64,000 nucleotides of DNA from Topomyia yanbarensis (taxonomy: Eukaryota > Arthropoda > Insecta > Diptera > Culicidae). Both the position numbers and the translations under genes were made by a program. Shown piece after piece: positions 36,226 through 47,789 of this stretch; position 1 is the first letter of the stretch, and the number at the start of each line of letters is the position of its first letter. The notes beneath the pieces were generated by a model that did no database searches, had not been told where the DNA came from, and saw only the letters and a program-made list of their open reading frames with translations. The stretch is taken from NCBI RefSeq assembly GCF_030247195.1, contig NC_080671.1:412930044-412994043 (forward strand), given 5' to 3'.

Positions 36226-36599
36226 ACAAAATGTTTTGCAACAAAAACACATTAGATAATGTTTTTCATATTACTTGAGGTACACAACGAGAAGCAGCGT
36301 CTAATAGAAACAGAGAAAAGGGGATTCCGCCAACTTACCCCAACCGCCATTTAGCCCCGGGCTCCCCTACGCCCTCTAAAGCATGTTGAATTTATTACCA
36401 TTACATTTATTTGTAGAAATAAAAGCTAAGAAAAACGGACTAAGATGAAAAGAACTAAACAGTTTTTTGATGTAGACTTAGAGGCCATCTTAGTACTCTA
36501 AAAGAGTTCGAAATCAATCCGTTATTAAATCCAACTTACTGGGAAATATAACTTTGAACGGTTATTCAACGTGTCTGAATCAAGTCGCACTGGATGGGA
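36226..36599. other. Spacer between LINE G tail and RNase H relic
   Basis: No gene or repeat recognised. The words aaacggactaag and gacttagaggccatc have no open frame of note. Confidence 0.4.
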
Positions 36600-37700
36600 A
36601 ACAGGAAAATCTACTGTTAAACCAGGATCAATAGTTTTCTACACTGATGGATCTAAACTGAGTAACAAAGTTGGGGCAGGGGTAACTGGTCCTGGAGTAA
36701 ATATGCCAATATCTATGGGTAAATGGCCAACTGTATTCTAAGCGGAAGTTCAGGCAATTATTGAATGTGTCACGATTTGTTGACAGCGTAGCTACATACA
36801 TACGAACATATGGATTTTCTCTGACAGTCAAGTGGCCCTTAAGGTTGGACAGAGAAAGCGCAAAAATCGAAAACGAAGAAAGCAGTTTTTTCCACACCGG
36901 GTGTTAGATCTTCATAAAAAAAATCAGCTGTACTGTACCAACATTCTACATAAGCTGATTGATTCTTATGAAGGTCTAACACACGGTGTGGAATAAACTG
37001 CTTTTTTCATTTTCGATTTTTGCCCATTCTCTGTTCAACCTTAAAGTGTTGGAATCAGTTACGTGTTCCTCTGAATTGGTTTGGGAATGTATTCAGTTGA
37101 TACAGCAGGTAGCTAGAAATAGCACGGTGATTTTTTTATAGACACCTGGGCACTGCGGAATTGAAGGTAACTAAAAAGTAGTCTTACTAGCAAGAAATGG
37201 ATCAGCAAAATTATTCCTATGACCTGAACTATTTTGTGGGGTCTCAGTATGCTGCATAAAAATGAAAAAAATAATTATAGATAGCATTTGGAGAAATAGT
37301 ACTAACCGCCCGACAATCTAAAAAATGTATTTTGGTAAATAAAATTATAACTCAACGTTTGCTTAGTTTATCTAAAAAAGATTTAAGTACTTTGAGTAGT
37401 TTAGTAACAGGGCACTGCCCGAGTAAATATCACTTAAAGTAGGTACAATAGAAGATGATATCTGTCGTTTCTGCGACCTAGACAGTGAGACCTCAGAACA
37501 AATAATGTGTAAGCACTTTTCCACAAAAGGAGCAAATTCTTCGATAAGGGGGTAATAAAACCTTTAGATGCATGAACGACTGCAGCTAGTAACGCAATAA
37601 ACTTCAAACGTTCTATAAAACCTTACTGGGATCGTGCCTATAATCATCAAGTGAGAATCACTCAGATTAATAGTGATACAACACCCTGATGTGGTATACA
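36600..37700 (+). pseudogene. LINE RNase H domain relic (another family), interrupted by a MITE
   Basis: The plus strand gives VFYTDGSKLSNKVGAGVTG (first catalytic Asp in TDGS), then after a stop AEVQAIIECV (catalytic Glu) and WIFSDSQVALK (second Asp). The MITE follows at SQVALK, and the frame resumes at VLESVTCSSELVWECIQLI. TPGHCGIEGN (catalytic His region) comes next, with stops on both sides. Beyond 37200 the C-terminal words LSKKDLSTLSSLVTGHC and a CRFCDLDSETSEQI-like Cys motif can be made out around 37370-37510. No RT precedes it within 400 bp, so it is a 5'-truncated relic. Confidence 0.65.
36843..37040. mobile_element. TTAA-flanked MITE within the RNase H relic
   Basis: TTAA lies at 36839-36842 and 37041-37044. 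The inverted ends are ggttggacagagaa and ttctctgttcaacc, and the inner arms also pair (gcgcaaaaatcgaaaa, cacaccgggtgttagacctt-like). It is 198 bp long. The reading frame of the host RNase H runs on when it is skipped. Confidence 0.85.
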
Positions 37701-38315
37701 ACAAATAGGGGCCTGCCGCAATAGATCAAAATACTGGTCGCAGTGGAATATGTACCCAATAAGGGTAAAAAATAAGTATTTTTAAACGTTTAATAACTAG
37801 GGGTTATCGTGGATAAATCGAAACGATTGAAATGAACAAAAAACTTGTTTATTGTAAACATATTCCTAACATAGAGACCGTTCAGACCAAAACTCGAACA
37901 TACGTAGTTGTGGTTGTAGTTATTCACTGTTTAAGTGTAAAAAAACTGCTAGAGATGATCATTTCCATTTTTTGCTCGCGAACTATTCATGTGCAAACAT
38001 AAATCGTAAACATTGTTGAGCATTTAGGTTTCCAGATGGCGTCATATAAGTCAGCTCGCCGAAAAGCTATTTTGTCCACATATTTGGAAAATCGCAATTT
38101 TATGATAAAACATATTGCTTTAAAAAGTTCTAGAACCTTTCAGGACCTGAATCGTACCCTGCAACTAATCGAAAAGATTCGATTGTACACTGAAAAGTAC
38201 CTTGTGAAGCAAGCTATATGTACTTGTGGGTTGAAATCTCAGGCCTTCTCACCAAAGGTACCATGAACGGCAAAACTTATGGGCAGGAGTGTCTGAAAAG
38301 AGTTTTTTTAATATG
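37701..38315. other. Spacer without recognised gene
   Basis: A 76-codon plus-strand frame at 38036-38266 (MASYKSARRKAILSTYLENR) looks mildly protein-like, with many Lys/Arg and a late Cys pair, but has no known motif and no context. I do not call it a gene. Confidence 0.3.
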
Positions 38316-39239
38316 CAGTGGCGTAGCCGGGGGGGGGGGGGTATGGATTAAACCGCCCCCCCCCCCCAAACTAAAATAAATCGTATCGAAAAAAAAAATA
38401 TTGGAGGTGACCAGTTTAATTTAAAAAAATATTCAATATTTTAATTATAATTTTGTAAGTTTATTATCTGATTATTTTATTCAGAACTTAGTGTTTCAAA
38501 GACTATGAGAACTTTTGGTGGAAAAATTGTGGTAATGGGATCTTGTAGCTGATCTCTTAGTGCGGATCTTATAGTTGACAAATCACGTCAATATCAAATA
38601 AAAGACCTGTATGAAAACATCCACATAGAAACTGATAAAAAATGGCGTTTTTCGTTGGCCTCTAATAGATCAGGATCATCACTATTCGAATAGCTACTAA
38701 GTAGGACTGGAAATGAAGAAAATTTAAAAAAAAATCAAGTTAGTAGCTACTTATGATGTACATTTGAGTACTGGAGTAAATGGCGCAATACCATTCTCGA
38801 TAAACATATGATTACGGCTTAAAATCCAACTGTCAAATTTTCTTTCAAAGAGAATTTGGACAGTTGGCTTTTAAGCCGAAATCATATGTTTGTCGAGAAT
38901 TTCGTATTTAAGGACTCGTTCTTTAATTATGAACTTTGATAGCGAGAAAAAGTAAAATTAATGCCCGAAAACAGTGCTTACGGTCAACATTACATAGCTT
39001 CGAAGCCGTCAGCTTTGAATAACTTCAATGAAGATGTTTTAAATGAAATTCCCGAAAACTTTGCTGAAGACTCTTACTACTTTTTTGAAGAGTTGATTTT
39101 ACATGATTATTTCTAGGAGGATTTATCACTAAAATGATTAAATCAGAATATGTTTTTTTATGTTGGGAAACTTATTGCTAAATTTTCACTTAAATACCTT
39201 ACTTACCAATTCGTCTAAGGGTATGTTGTCATTTGCTGT

Positions 39240-40560
39240 ATCAAGAGGTATCTCCAGTTCACTCTGTCCATGGCTGTTTGTCGCCTCGCAGGGCACGAAT
39301 ACTCCTCAGGTCTCCTTCATCTTGGCCGATCTCTCCTCCTTGCAACTGGCGGATTAATTTCTTAAACCGAATGACCAGTTGGTTAAAGCCCCAATAAACA
39401 AAAAATACTATGTCTGACGCATTTGTGATCAGTTCAATTCGTTTTGTTTCAACCGTCAGTCGGATGTACGTCTCCACCATAGTCTCAAGATTGTGTGCCA
39501 CAATATTGACGTTACCGGCGTAGCTAGAAAGCTGAACAGACTTCCGGAAAACCGTACCACTCGTGCCAATCCCCGCTCTTATTATCACACCTTGCCGTAG
39601 CCCTTTCCGAGTTTCAAAAGTACTCCAAAGTATCTCTAGTACTTATCACCATCACTCGATCTATTGCCGTTTGTCCGAAAATCCGTATTTGAGCATTATA
39701 TGCTAATTTACTCAATGAACTCGCTTGCTAACGGTGATTGGCGGTGGCAAAGAATTTGAGAGAACACGTTCAGCAATGTGATTGCTCGGTGACTAGTTGT
39801 TGGGATCCCGCTTAACACCTTTTTTATAGATCGGATATACTACTTCCTCTATCCAATCCTCCGGTAAAACCTGTTTCTCCCAAATCTTCAAACCCACTCA
39901 CTGGAGTGCTCTAACTCTACGATAGCGGAGAAGAAATTTCCGTTCATTAGAACGTGGTCGATTTGTTTCTCAGTTTATTCAAGGGTGATCTCAAGGGTGG
40001 CGCTCATGTCGTTGATGACGAGCTGCACATTCTGCCGCGAGCTCCAAATGCACGTAAAATGCATTTTTCAAGTTCTCGGGTCTCGCTTCGTGGGGGCAGT
40101 GCACGTTGACGATGCTGTAGTTGTAGAAAAGGCATTTGATCCACACACATCCTTTCGCTGATCGTTTGCTACTTGATTACGCGTTGGCGCATCTTGCCCA
40201 GCACTACAAAGGTGATTCCCAACTCGTTTGTCCCGCCAAGAAAAATTCCTATACAATGCTGCGGCTTTGAAGTTGCGAGTTTTCAGCTCATCTTGTAGGA
40301 TTCGTTAGAATCCAGGGAAGCAAAGTGACTTGCAGTTCGATGTACCAAGTTTCCAATCGTAGTCCTTTTTTCGTTACGTGGGCTTTGACCGATTGTTTCG
40401 ATTCGCCTTTTTTTCCTGATTCTTCGTAACGTGGTGTTTTCTGGGCGGCTTGTTGAGTTGGATTCAACCTTGCGTCACGTCGAAGGACAGCCGTGCGGGG
40501 TTTCTTTGCCACCTCACGTATTCAGTTCTGTCTACGGTTGGGTTATAGCGCCCCTGCCCA
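39240..40560 (-). pseudogene. RTE-like LINE relic (endonuclease and RT/C-terminal pieces)
   Basis: On the minus strand, 40260-40060 reads in pieces FLGGTNELGITFVVLGKMRQ, then SERMC and a PHEAR-type stretch, the style of the APE domain of RTE/CFDP2-like elements. VIYPIYKKGVK-like words near 39830 point to the RT entry region. At 39588-39259, IELITNASDIVFFVYWGFNQ (degenerate) and the C-terminal GEIGQDEGDLRSIRALRGDKQ are seen. The order is right for one decayed element, but all parts are frameshifted and most of the RT is missing. Clade naming rests on memory of motif style. Confidence 0.5.
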
Positions 40561-41713
40561 CTCGCACCTTCTCATTTCGCTTCTACTGCAGAAGATGGTA
40601 GTATCCAGACGATGCCGGCCTACAGATTAAATGTCATCAATAGACGCACAGAGAAGTATCAGATAGGAGCTTGTCAACACTGGAAAGTATTCACCATTTT
40701 ATGACCAACCTCCGAAGCTGTTGTTTCATGATTATTAAATGATGATGGTCCCACCTCATACCCCCACAAAGGTGTGAGCTGAACGATTTATCTAGAAGAT
40801 AATTAATATTTTAACTCATGACAAGACCAGTTAACAAAAAAAACGGATTGGTTCAATTTGAAGACATAGCCTTTCCTGAGAAAGAACGTAACCAGATATA
40901 TTTTGAATATTCCATGAACAACCAGGGTCCATCAAGAAAATTTCCATTCCGGGAAGATACTTGATACAATCGAGAATTGAGCCCAATAGCTTCCATTTCT
41001 GATAATTCTCTGTAAGACTCCTCCCGCCTGACCAAGACATCGGTACTATCACCTGCTAAAGTGAGAAGTGACGAGCTTAGTGGCAGTGCAGAGTCCAGTC
41101 GAGTTATATCATCCACATCAGGCCCCTTTATTGAAAGTTGCCTACCACTAACCCAAGGCAATCTAGGGATATTCCTTTCCGAGAATACCCTGGATTGATC
41201 AGGAATTGAACCCGATATCTTGTTATATTAGAAGAAGTCAGCAAGCCCCACACTCAACGAACCAACTCCGTTATTGCCACTATCACAGCAATAACCGAGA
41301 TTAACTCATTATCATTAACTGTTGGTAAAGCCAACATAACTCCATCATCAAATCAGACTCTGGTCACAACAAAAGTCTAAAAGCTTCGATTCAACCCGAT
41401 GAGCTCTTAGTACTGGTCACCATGTTCGATTTCAAGTTAGTCTCTATTAGCTTATTGCGCGCGTGGCTCAGACTTCTGTAGACATCTCATTATTTTTTTA
41501 AAAACTTTAATAAATAAGTAACAAAAATCCATCATCACCATAGCGAATATAATAACTTAGTGTGTCTAAATGCAAATAATAGAAAAGAAAAAAAAACAAT
41601 CTTCGTGGTATTACATAGTTATTCAAATAACTCCAAAATATAAAAATTCAAAAAATCTGTCTGCAAAGCAGATTTTACGTGTGAAATGGGTTAGGTTAGT
41701 TAGGTGTTCTTGT
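40561..41713. other. Unassigned repeat-like DNA
   Basis: Minus-strand frames at 40831-41161 run through this stretch but show no domain. The text around 41180-41290 (ggattgatcaggaattgaac) has a B-box-like look without a partner A box. No gene is called. Confidence 0.3.
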
Positions 41714-42404
41714 ATTATTGAAAGTAGGTGATTTAGTATTGGTATTTCCGATTAATTAATAATTATGTGACCTAATAATATTTGTCGAACATATATATTC
41801 CACTTTAAAAGTGTATATTCTATGATTTCATAACATTTTATATAACATTTCATAAAAGAAAGTTATCTATAAAGTTATGGAAAGTATTCCATATTATTTT
41901 TTCTCATTTGTAGAATTGAATGGTAACTGCTGAACTGTTTGTTTCTGAACTTCCGATATTTTATCAAATTTACATTATATTGAAGAATTTTCTAAAAATC
42001 AACGATTTTCGTCAAAACCCCCCAAGGCAAATTTGTGGCTACGCCACTATGAATATACGTGCAACTAAAATGTTGCTCTGGTCAGATTACATACAGATCA
42101 AATTTTATACTGTATGAAAAAAAATAAAACGCCTTGACGAACTTGAAGTTACTATTATGTAGTATTTTTGTACATTCGGATTTTGTTGTTACGGACAATG
42201 TATAAAGATTATTTAAGTTTTCAATAAAAGACAATCTTGATACACGACTAATATTCTGCAACCCTGTAAGTTGCCCCAACCAATCAAAAAAGAAAAATGA
42301 ATTGAGGGCAATTTTACACAATATTCACTTGAGGAGAAAGCATTCGTACACATTTTCATGATTATTGAAAGTAGGTGATTTAGTATTGCTATTTCCGATT
42401 AATT
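41714..42404. repeat. 45-bp direct repeat pair (41714-41758 and 42360-42404)
   Basis: attattgaaagtaggtgatt followed by tagtattg, tatttccg and attaatt occurs twice in the same orientation, about 646 bp apart, with one difference (g/c). The right hAT-like terminus at 42049 lies between the copies. Confidence 0.8.
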
Positions 42405-42763
42405 GAAAATACCCATTGATTTCGAGGACAGTGTAATTAGCTTAAATATTCATCATTTTCTACGTTACGTGTGAACCATACCAAAATGCGTGTTGCCCAA
42501 AATTCAAAATTCCATTTCATAAATCATGTGTTTTTGGAGGTTGTTGCTATTAATTATTAGGTGTTGAGAGAAAAACTACCAATTATGTTATTTTAAATGT
42601 TGCTCAAAATGATATTCGATCAAACGGGTGATGTTATTACGGCCTGTATTTGGTTCTACTACAGAAGTTTTCATTTTTGTGTAGCAAATAGTTTATCAAC
42701 AAACTTATTTTGTATAGTATTTTGGGAAAAGTAATCTAATCTGATGATAAAATTGGTATTAAT

Positions 42764-42769
42764 TTTATT
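42764..42769 (-). promoter_or_regulatory. Possible polyadenylation signal of the ZIP gene
   Basis: AATAAA on the minus strand, about 385 bp after the ZIP stop codon. It is the nearest canonical hexamer I found on that strand, but in AT-rich DNA such hexamers are common. Confidence 0.3.
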
Positions 42770-43153
42770 AATACGGTTTGTCAGATATGATGACGCAAAC
42801 GGTAGTTATTTGGCAAAATCAATTCAATTGTGGTACAACGGAAATGGTAGTTATGATTAATCAGGTTTTAATATTATTTAGATGTAGAGGGAGATAAAGT
42901 AGTTATTCACTTAAAAAATAATAAAATTATTCCTAGAATTGCTTTCAAAAATTAAAAACAAATATGAAAACTATGTGAACTTGCAGTAGTCAGTACTTTG
43001 AATACACACGTTTTAAAAGCCAGAAACTATTTCATCATTTCAAAAACAACTCCCATTCCGACTATTCTTAACCTAGAGAGCAGCCATCCATTATTATCTG
43101 AACTTCTTCAACTGTGCGCGCTCATTGTGTTCCGTGTATCTGAGCTCATCACG

Positions 43154-44166
43154 TCACGCTTCGGTGATAATGAGACTGAGAGCCGACATCACTGCGAACC
43201 CGCCGAGCACTGCCATCAGCTGCCGGATGCCAACCCACGCCGTTCCGCACTGTCGCTTCGTTCGTTCGCGCGGTAGCACCTCGCTCACCGTCACATACAG
43301 CAGCGTTCCACCGGCGACGCCCTGCAGTATCGGTATCACCAGCTTGTTGAAATTATCATCCAGCCCGTCCAGTGCCATTCCGACTGCAATGCCGCTTACG
43401 GACCCGAGGGAGAATATCACAATTTGCGCTACTTTCGAGCTGTGGCGCTGGCCACCGTGGGAGCTGATTTCGACTCCCAGACAGAACGCGACCACGAATT
43501 TGTGTGCACTGACGGCTCCCAGTAGCAACATCACTTTCGGAGCCGAATTCTGAACTCCGATTGCCAGTCCCTCGAGCAGCGAATGTACGCACAGGGCCAG
43601 CAGAAGACTGAACGTCCCAGTCCCAGTTGGCGATTGTTGCGGTTGATTTTTTTCCACCGTTTCCACCGGACCTGGCTGAACTTCGACATCGGTGGAACTT
43701 CGATTGCTCGCATCGCTGGAAATTGTAATGAACTCGTTATATTGGCGAAATTCACTGCCGCTGGCAACGCGATAAAACAGAAATACCTTTTGCATAGCAT
43801 AGAAAAAGAATTCCCATAACAGCTACTAACACGACTGGAACTGCAACTGGTTTTCTTCTCACCTGCACCAGTACACAAACAAACCAGTTCATCAATGGCG
43901 TAGATTAAAAAATACCCTGAGCAGAAGATCACTTCCGCATAACGGGGCAGAAATAGGCGGACCTCGGGCAGCATATGAACCAGCGCCGTTGCCAGTAGTA
44001 CTCCCGCTCCGAAGCATAGCAGCACAGTGATCAATATCGACCTAGTTCCGTGCCTGGTGCAGTACAACGGTACAAGACCAGAGATGACGCTACCCAGGCC
44101 AAGGATCAGAATCGCCAACAGTTTGGATTGAGCTTCACCGAATTCGAAAGACTGGTTCGAATTCAT
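43154..44166 (-). CDS. ZIP-family zinc/iron transporter (SLC39-like), two exons
   Basis: ZIP proteins carry zinc or iron into the cytosol through eight membrane helices. Exon 1 begins ATG at 44166 (MNSNQSFEFGEAQSKLLAIL) and holds TM1-TM3, with GAGVLLATALVHMLPEV, the family's TM2 stretch. Exon 2 covers the short variable loop (only a few His, unlike many ZIPs), then TM4 with HSLLEGLAIG, TM5 with HKFVVAFCLGVE (the metal-binding His and Glu pairs), TM6, TM7 with TLLYVTVSEVL and TM8, ending at 43154. The frames differ and need an intron. Acceptor gcaaaag|gtattt (exon from 43786) joins in frame with donor gaactg|gtttgt (exon end 43885), giving about 98 bp. The stronger-looking donor tgcag|gtgagaag (43863) is out of frame with it. 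The joined product is about 304 residues, normal for ZIP1-3-like members. No substitution breaks it; it is the one ordinary host gene here. Confidence 0.9.
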
Positions 44167-44440
44167 ATTTAGTCCATTCCGCGGAACTACCGAACTTCAA
44201 CAACCAACTTCTGTGCCGAGAGTCCAGCACACTAACGAGAGAGTCCGGTCGGTCACTAACGAACATTTGATTGTGCAGTGAGCTAGAGCTGCTGCGCGCT
44301 TGAATGGGGCGTTTGACGTGCAGATAGCGTAAAGTGGATATTCTACATATAAGCAGTTTTTTCCCCTTGTAGGTAACATCGTATCATCATTGCTGTCTCG
44401 GATTTTAACGACTCGCTGCTGCGCGCTGCTGTCATATGCG
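44167..44440 (-). promoter_or_regulatory. Probable 5' UTR and promoter region of the ZIP gene
   Basis: The 270 bp upstream of the ATG are less AT-rich than the flanks. On the minus strand, cttatatgtag lies near 44346, about 180 bp before the ATG, and could act as a TATA-like element; a start site would then fall about 150 bp before the ATG. I found no metal-response element of the TGCRCNC form. This is position-based inference. Confidence 0.3.
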
Positions 44441-46068
44441 AACTAATTTTTGTTCAAGGTTGATTCTTTATCAAATATTGTCGTTTAGGTTTTGCGATCT
44501 TCACACTACTATTTGGGATGCGGCTGAGAGCATGAGAAATGTGAAAGAAAACGGGGATTTCTCCAATTTGGTTAAACCGGTGCGCGGTGATTCAGTGTAT
44601 TTGAAGAGGTAAAAAACTAGTACAATTAATTCTTTTTTATGTGGATTTTTACGTGGTTATACATGCAATACAAATCCGGGCGACATTATGGAACCATTTC
44701 AAATCGACTTTTTCATACAAGCTTGCATACAATAAACCTTTCGTTTCGAGATGTGCAATGCCACTCCCGTTTTCCGTATTGCAAAATTTCAGCTCACGAT
44801 TTTTATTTGTATGAATTCTTTACGCGACACATATCCCCGCATAAAAAAGGCTTTACTGTATTGGATGTAATATAATTTATGCAATCATTTTAATGGAGTG
44901 GTGTTGAGATCGCCGAGAATATTTATTAGCGGAACTAATGGTAGTCGTTAGCAAGTTACAGAGGTTCGTGGTTCCAATTCCAAATTTCTGCCCAAAGTAG
45001 TGGCGTAGTAACCGTCCCTCCACAAAACAATGAAACAAAAATTGAGAAAATTTTGAAAAAATATATGAAAACGTGATTATTTCTTAATCAAAATTATTCA
45101 CGTTATCTCAGGTAGTACAAGACTATAACATAATCATTTAGTAGCGCTGAAACACTTACTAAACAAAAGATTAGATACTCCTCTTTCATATGAGATTAGT
45201 GAAGAATTCGATGATCACGTTTCAGATAGTTTTTCAATGAATGGTTCTGAAAAGATATTTCAATATTAGGGAGATTAATTAGCGGACACATAGTAACAGA
45301 AGAAAAAAGAAAGAGGGTGAAACGTAATAAACCCGCTATTCGGCCATCAATGTCAGCTTCTTTCTCCAAGCGGCCTAGATAAGTCGTGTAGTGTCGGTAA
45401 TGGTTGTTTCAACAGGCTAAGAATAACATTACGGACTACTTGTTCTAGTGGTAAAAACACACCTAACAGGAAACCCCAATTCCATAGTGTCGTGCGATCC
45501 GTGATAAGGCTAAAATTGCGAGGGGTTTAAAATATTCTCAATGGCAAGCGGAGCCTGGGAAGAGCCGCGTGAACTCCTAAGTATGCTGCATTACACAGCG
45601 GAACGTTCGCTCTACGCACCATAATATTTTCTCCGATGATCGGCACTATTGTGCCGGATTTTTGTTGGCTGGGAGTTTGCTGAGACTTTCGGCTGATGGT
45701 AGTACGGTGAAGTTTTGCTGGGTTTTGATTATCAAATTCGATCTTTGCAGACAATCCTGCCCAGAGACCGTGTGGCATCCGGCCAATAATTGAGCCTGGG
45801 TTTCTGCTCTCATACCGTAGCAGGTGACTGAAAACAGGAGTCCCTAAGTCAAGGTGTAGTTCCATGTCGAGGCACAGTGATGCCACTCAGAGCAAAAGTG
45901 GGTCAAAATCTGCAAAACATTCGAAATCACGAAACTAGGTTATTTTAGTACTCTGGATTTTACTTTCGGCATATATGAATAAATAAAAAATGATTTTGGA
46001 TTGATTAGGGTGGTTCCTAAACACAAATAAGAAATTTCCATGTTTTCCCGAGATTTTGATTACAGATA
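44441..46068. other. Spacer with repeat fragments, no gene
   Basis: A hAT-like terminus (tagtggcgtagtaac) stands at 44998. 45500-45900 is the second copy of the dispersed repeat seen at 10420-10720. A 119-codon minus-strand frame at 45527-45886 lies in that repeat and is not supported as a gene. Confidence 0.4.
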
Positions 46069-46610
46069 GTTAGAATGACCGTACGAAACATGTAAACCCG
46101 TTTTATCTCCCTTCTTCTCATATCTCGTGTTTTCAGTTAAACAGGAACAGACTGAACGCGAATTTGTTGTACTAAAGAATTGCTACTCTTCATCAGCTGC
46201 GTTCAGTCTCTTTCCGAGAAGTACAGCCAGGTTTAACTTCCCACTTGAGTTAGGGCATGAATTAGGGTAAAACGGGTATATGTACATTCTAAATATCTTC
46301 AACAAACTCCCCAGAATTTTTTAAACAAGAATTATTACTTTTGATCAGCCGCTTTCAGCCACTTTCTAAAATGTTGATTGAGCTATATCTACACACTTGT
46401 ATTATATAAAGAATTGGGGTAAATCGGATACAAACTTTTCGTGCAGTCATTCTAAGTATTTTCAATCGATTTTTTATTTACGAAATACTAATTTGGGTCA
46501 GCTATATTTAACTTTCTTCCGAGTTATATATTCAGTTTTGAAAAAAAACCCAAACGAAAAGGGGAATTTGGGCAAAACTGACATGATAGCTTAGCGTGCG
46601 GTCGTTGTAT
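46069..46610. repeat. Degenerate tandem repeats, period about 150 bp
   Basis: agggtaaaacgggtatatgt (46262), ggggtaaatcggatacaaac (46416) and tttgggcaaaactgacatga (46563) head three related units about 150 bp apart, each followed some 15-25 bp later by a cattctaa-type or cggtcgtt-type word. A more diverged unit at 46069-46250 shares agaattgctactcttcatca with agaattattacttttgatca in unit 1. An inverted head (ttagaatgaccgtacgaaac) marks the left side. Confidence 0.5.
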
Positions 46611-47109
46611 ATACCAGTAATCAATTTTTCAGACCTTTTTATATAAAAACACCTTTTCTAGGAAACGTTATCCAGCCTTTAAAAACGTGTTTTGGGTCCA
46701 TTTTTTCCCACTACACTGTGCATTTTTCTAAATTCGCAAAGTTATAATAATTTTTGAGCTTGAGCTTGTACGACCACCCCTAGTAGCTACTGCGTTATAT
46801 ATCTATTTTACAATGGAGAAGACCTTTACGTCCTAGCCCAGTACACGTGCTATTGGTAGGGTCCAATCTACCACACGGGGTGCACTGGGGGCGTGTCGGG
46901 CTCGAATGGTGAGGCTGCCATTAATACCGACTAAACTCCATTGGGCTCCTCCATCATTCCTCCCAGGAACTACCTCTCGGTATTACTTCTGGGGGATGGC
47001 TGTACTAAATGTACTCATTCACTCTCACTCACGCGTTCATACGTCCTGTATGAGGCTTATTTGGGTGCTCTCTCAATCGCACTTTGATTCACTCTCAAAC
47101 ACTCCCACA

Positions 47110-47272
47110 TCCCGATCAGAAACACATAACAGAAATATTTCAAAAATTTATCTCACGTTGTTACTTGTTATAAATTTCTGTTATTTTAACTACTAACGAG
47201 ACCAAATTTATAACACAATATGTTACAAAAATTGTGTTCTGTTATAATCTTGTTATTTCATTTTGATCGGGA
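47110..47272. mobile_element. MITE with tcccgatca ends, copy 2, in the R1 3' UTR
   Basis: Inverted ends tcccgatcagaa and ttttgatcggga; the interior is almost the same as 29421-29583. It lies within the R1 copy B 3' UTR, so it jumped after or with that copy. Confidence 0.85.
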
Positions 47273-47560
47273 TGAGGCTGACTTGTGTGCTCACCTTACT
47301 CATTCCATGCTAGGCTTACTTTTGTGCTCGCCCCACCCATACCATGTGAGGCTGACTTGGGTGCTCACCCTATCACCTGATTCACTCTCGATCGTGCCAC
47401 TCTATTGTACTTCTGTCACTCCCCCTGGCATCCCATGTGGGACATTTTTCTTAGGCCCCACTTCTGACATACCATGCGAGGCTGACTTGTGTGCTCACCT
47501 TTAACATTCCGTGTGAGACTGGCTTGGATGCTCACCCTTTCACTCCTCTGTCACGCCATG
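47273..47560 (-). repeat. Tandem repeats in the R1 copy B 3' UTR
   Basis: The word gaggctgacttgtgtgctca or a close variant recurs at about 47273, 47310, 47348, 47477 and 47512, together with cattcc/ataccatg spacers. Units are 35-40 bp or multiples. Similar words also stand on the other side of the MITE near 47050 (gaggcttatttgggtgctc), so the array was split by it. Confidence 0.8.
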
Positions 47561-47789
47561 AGGTATCGATAGCTAAGTCCCAACATACTACGCTACGACC
47601 CTCCCGTCTTGGCATGAGGCAGTCCACTTATACGCCTGTACACTCACTCTTCTGTCTTGCTTCGGGGTGGCTGGGTTTACCCCTTACGCGGTTGCCATTC
47701 GCTGCGCCAACCTACCTCGGCATGAACAGACCATTCACTCCCTTTTTTGCGCTTGGCCTTTTTTGCTCCAGCTAACCAATCACTAGTTA

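Larger units (their letters stand above)
38316..42049. mobile_element. Candidate hAT-like element or pair of hAT-like ends
   Basis: The left end cagtggcgtagccggggg is followed by G and C homopolymers (38328-38366). The right end aaccccccaaggc leads to gtggctacgccact. The 12-13 bp termini are inverted, and the CAGTGGCGTAGCC word with a nearby G run is common for insect hAT elements. No matching 8-bp duplication flanks them, so the two ends may belong to different copies. The interior carries an RTE-like relic and no hAT transposase. Confidence 0.4.

Noticed and set aside
45527..45886. 119-codon minus-strand frame as a gene
   Set aside because: It lies in a dispersed repeat whose other copy (10420-10720) does not keep the frame.
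47273..47560. CRISPR-like array of repeats and spacers
   Set aside because: Units are irregular, sit in a retrotransposon 3' UTR of a eukaryote, and have no cas genes nearby.
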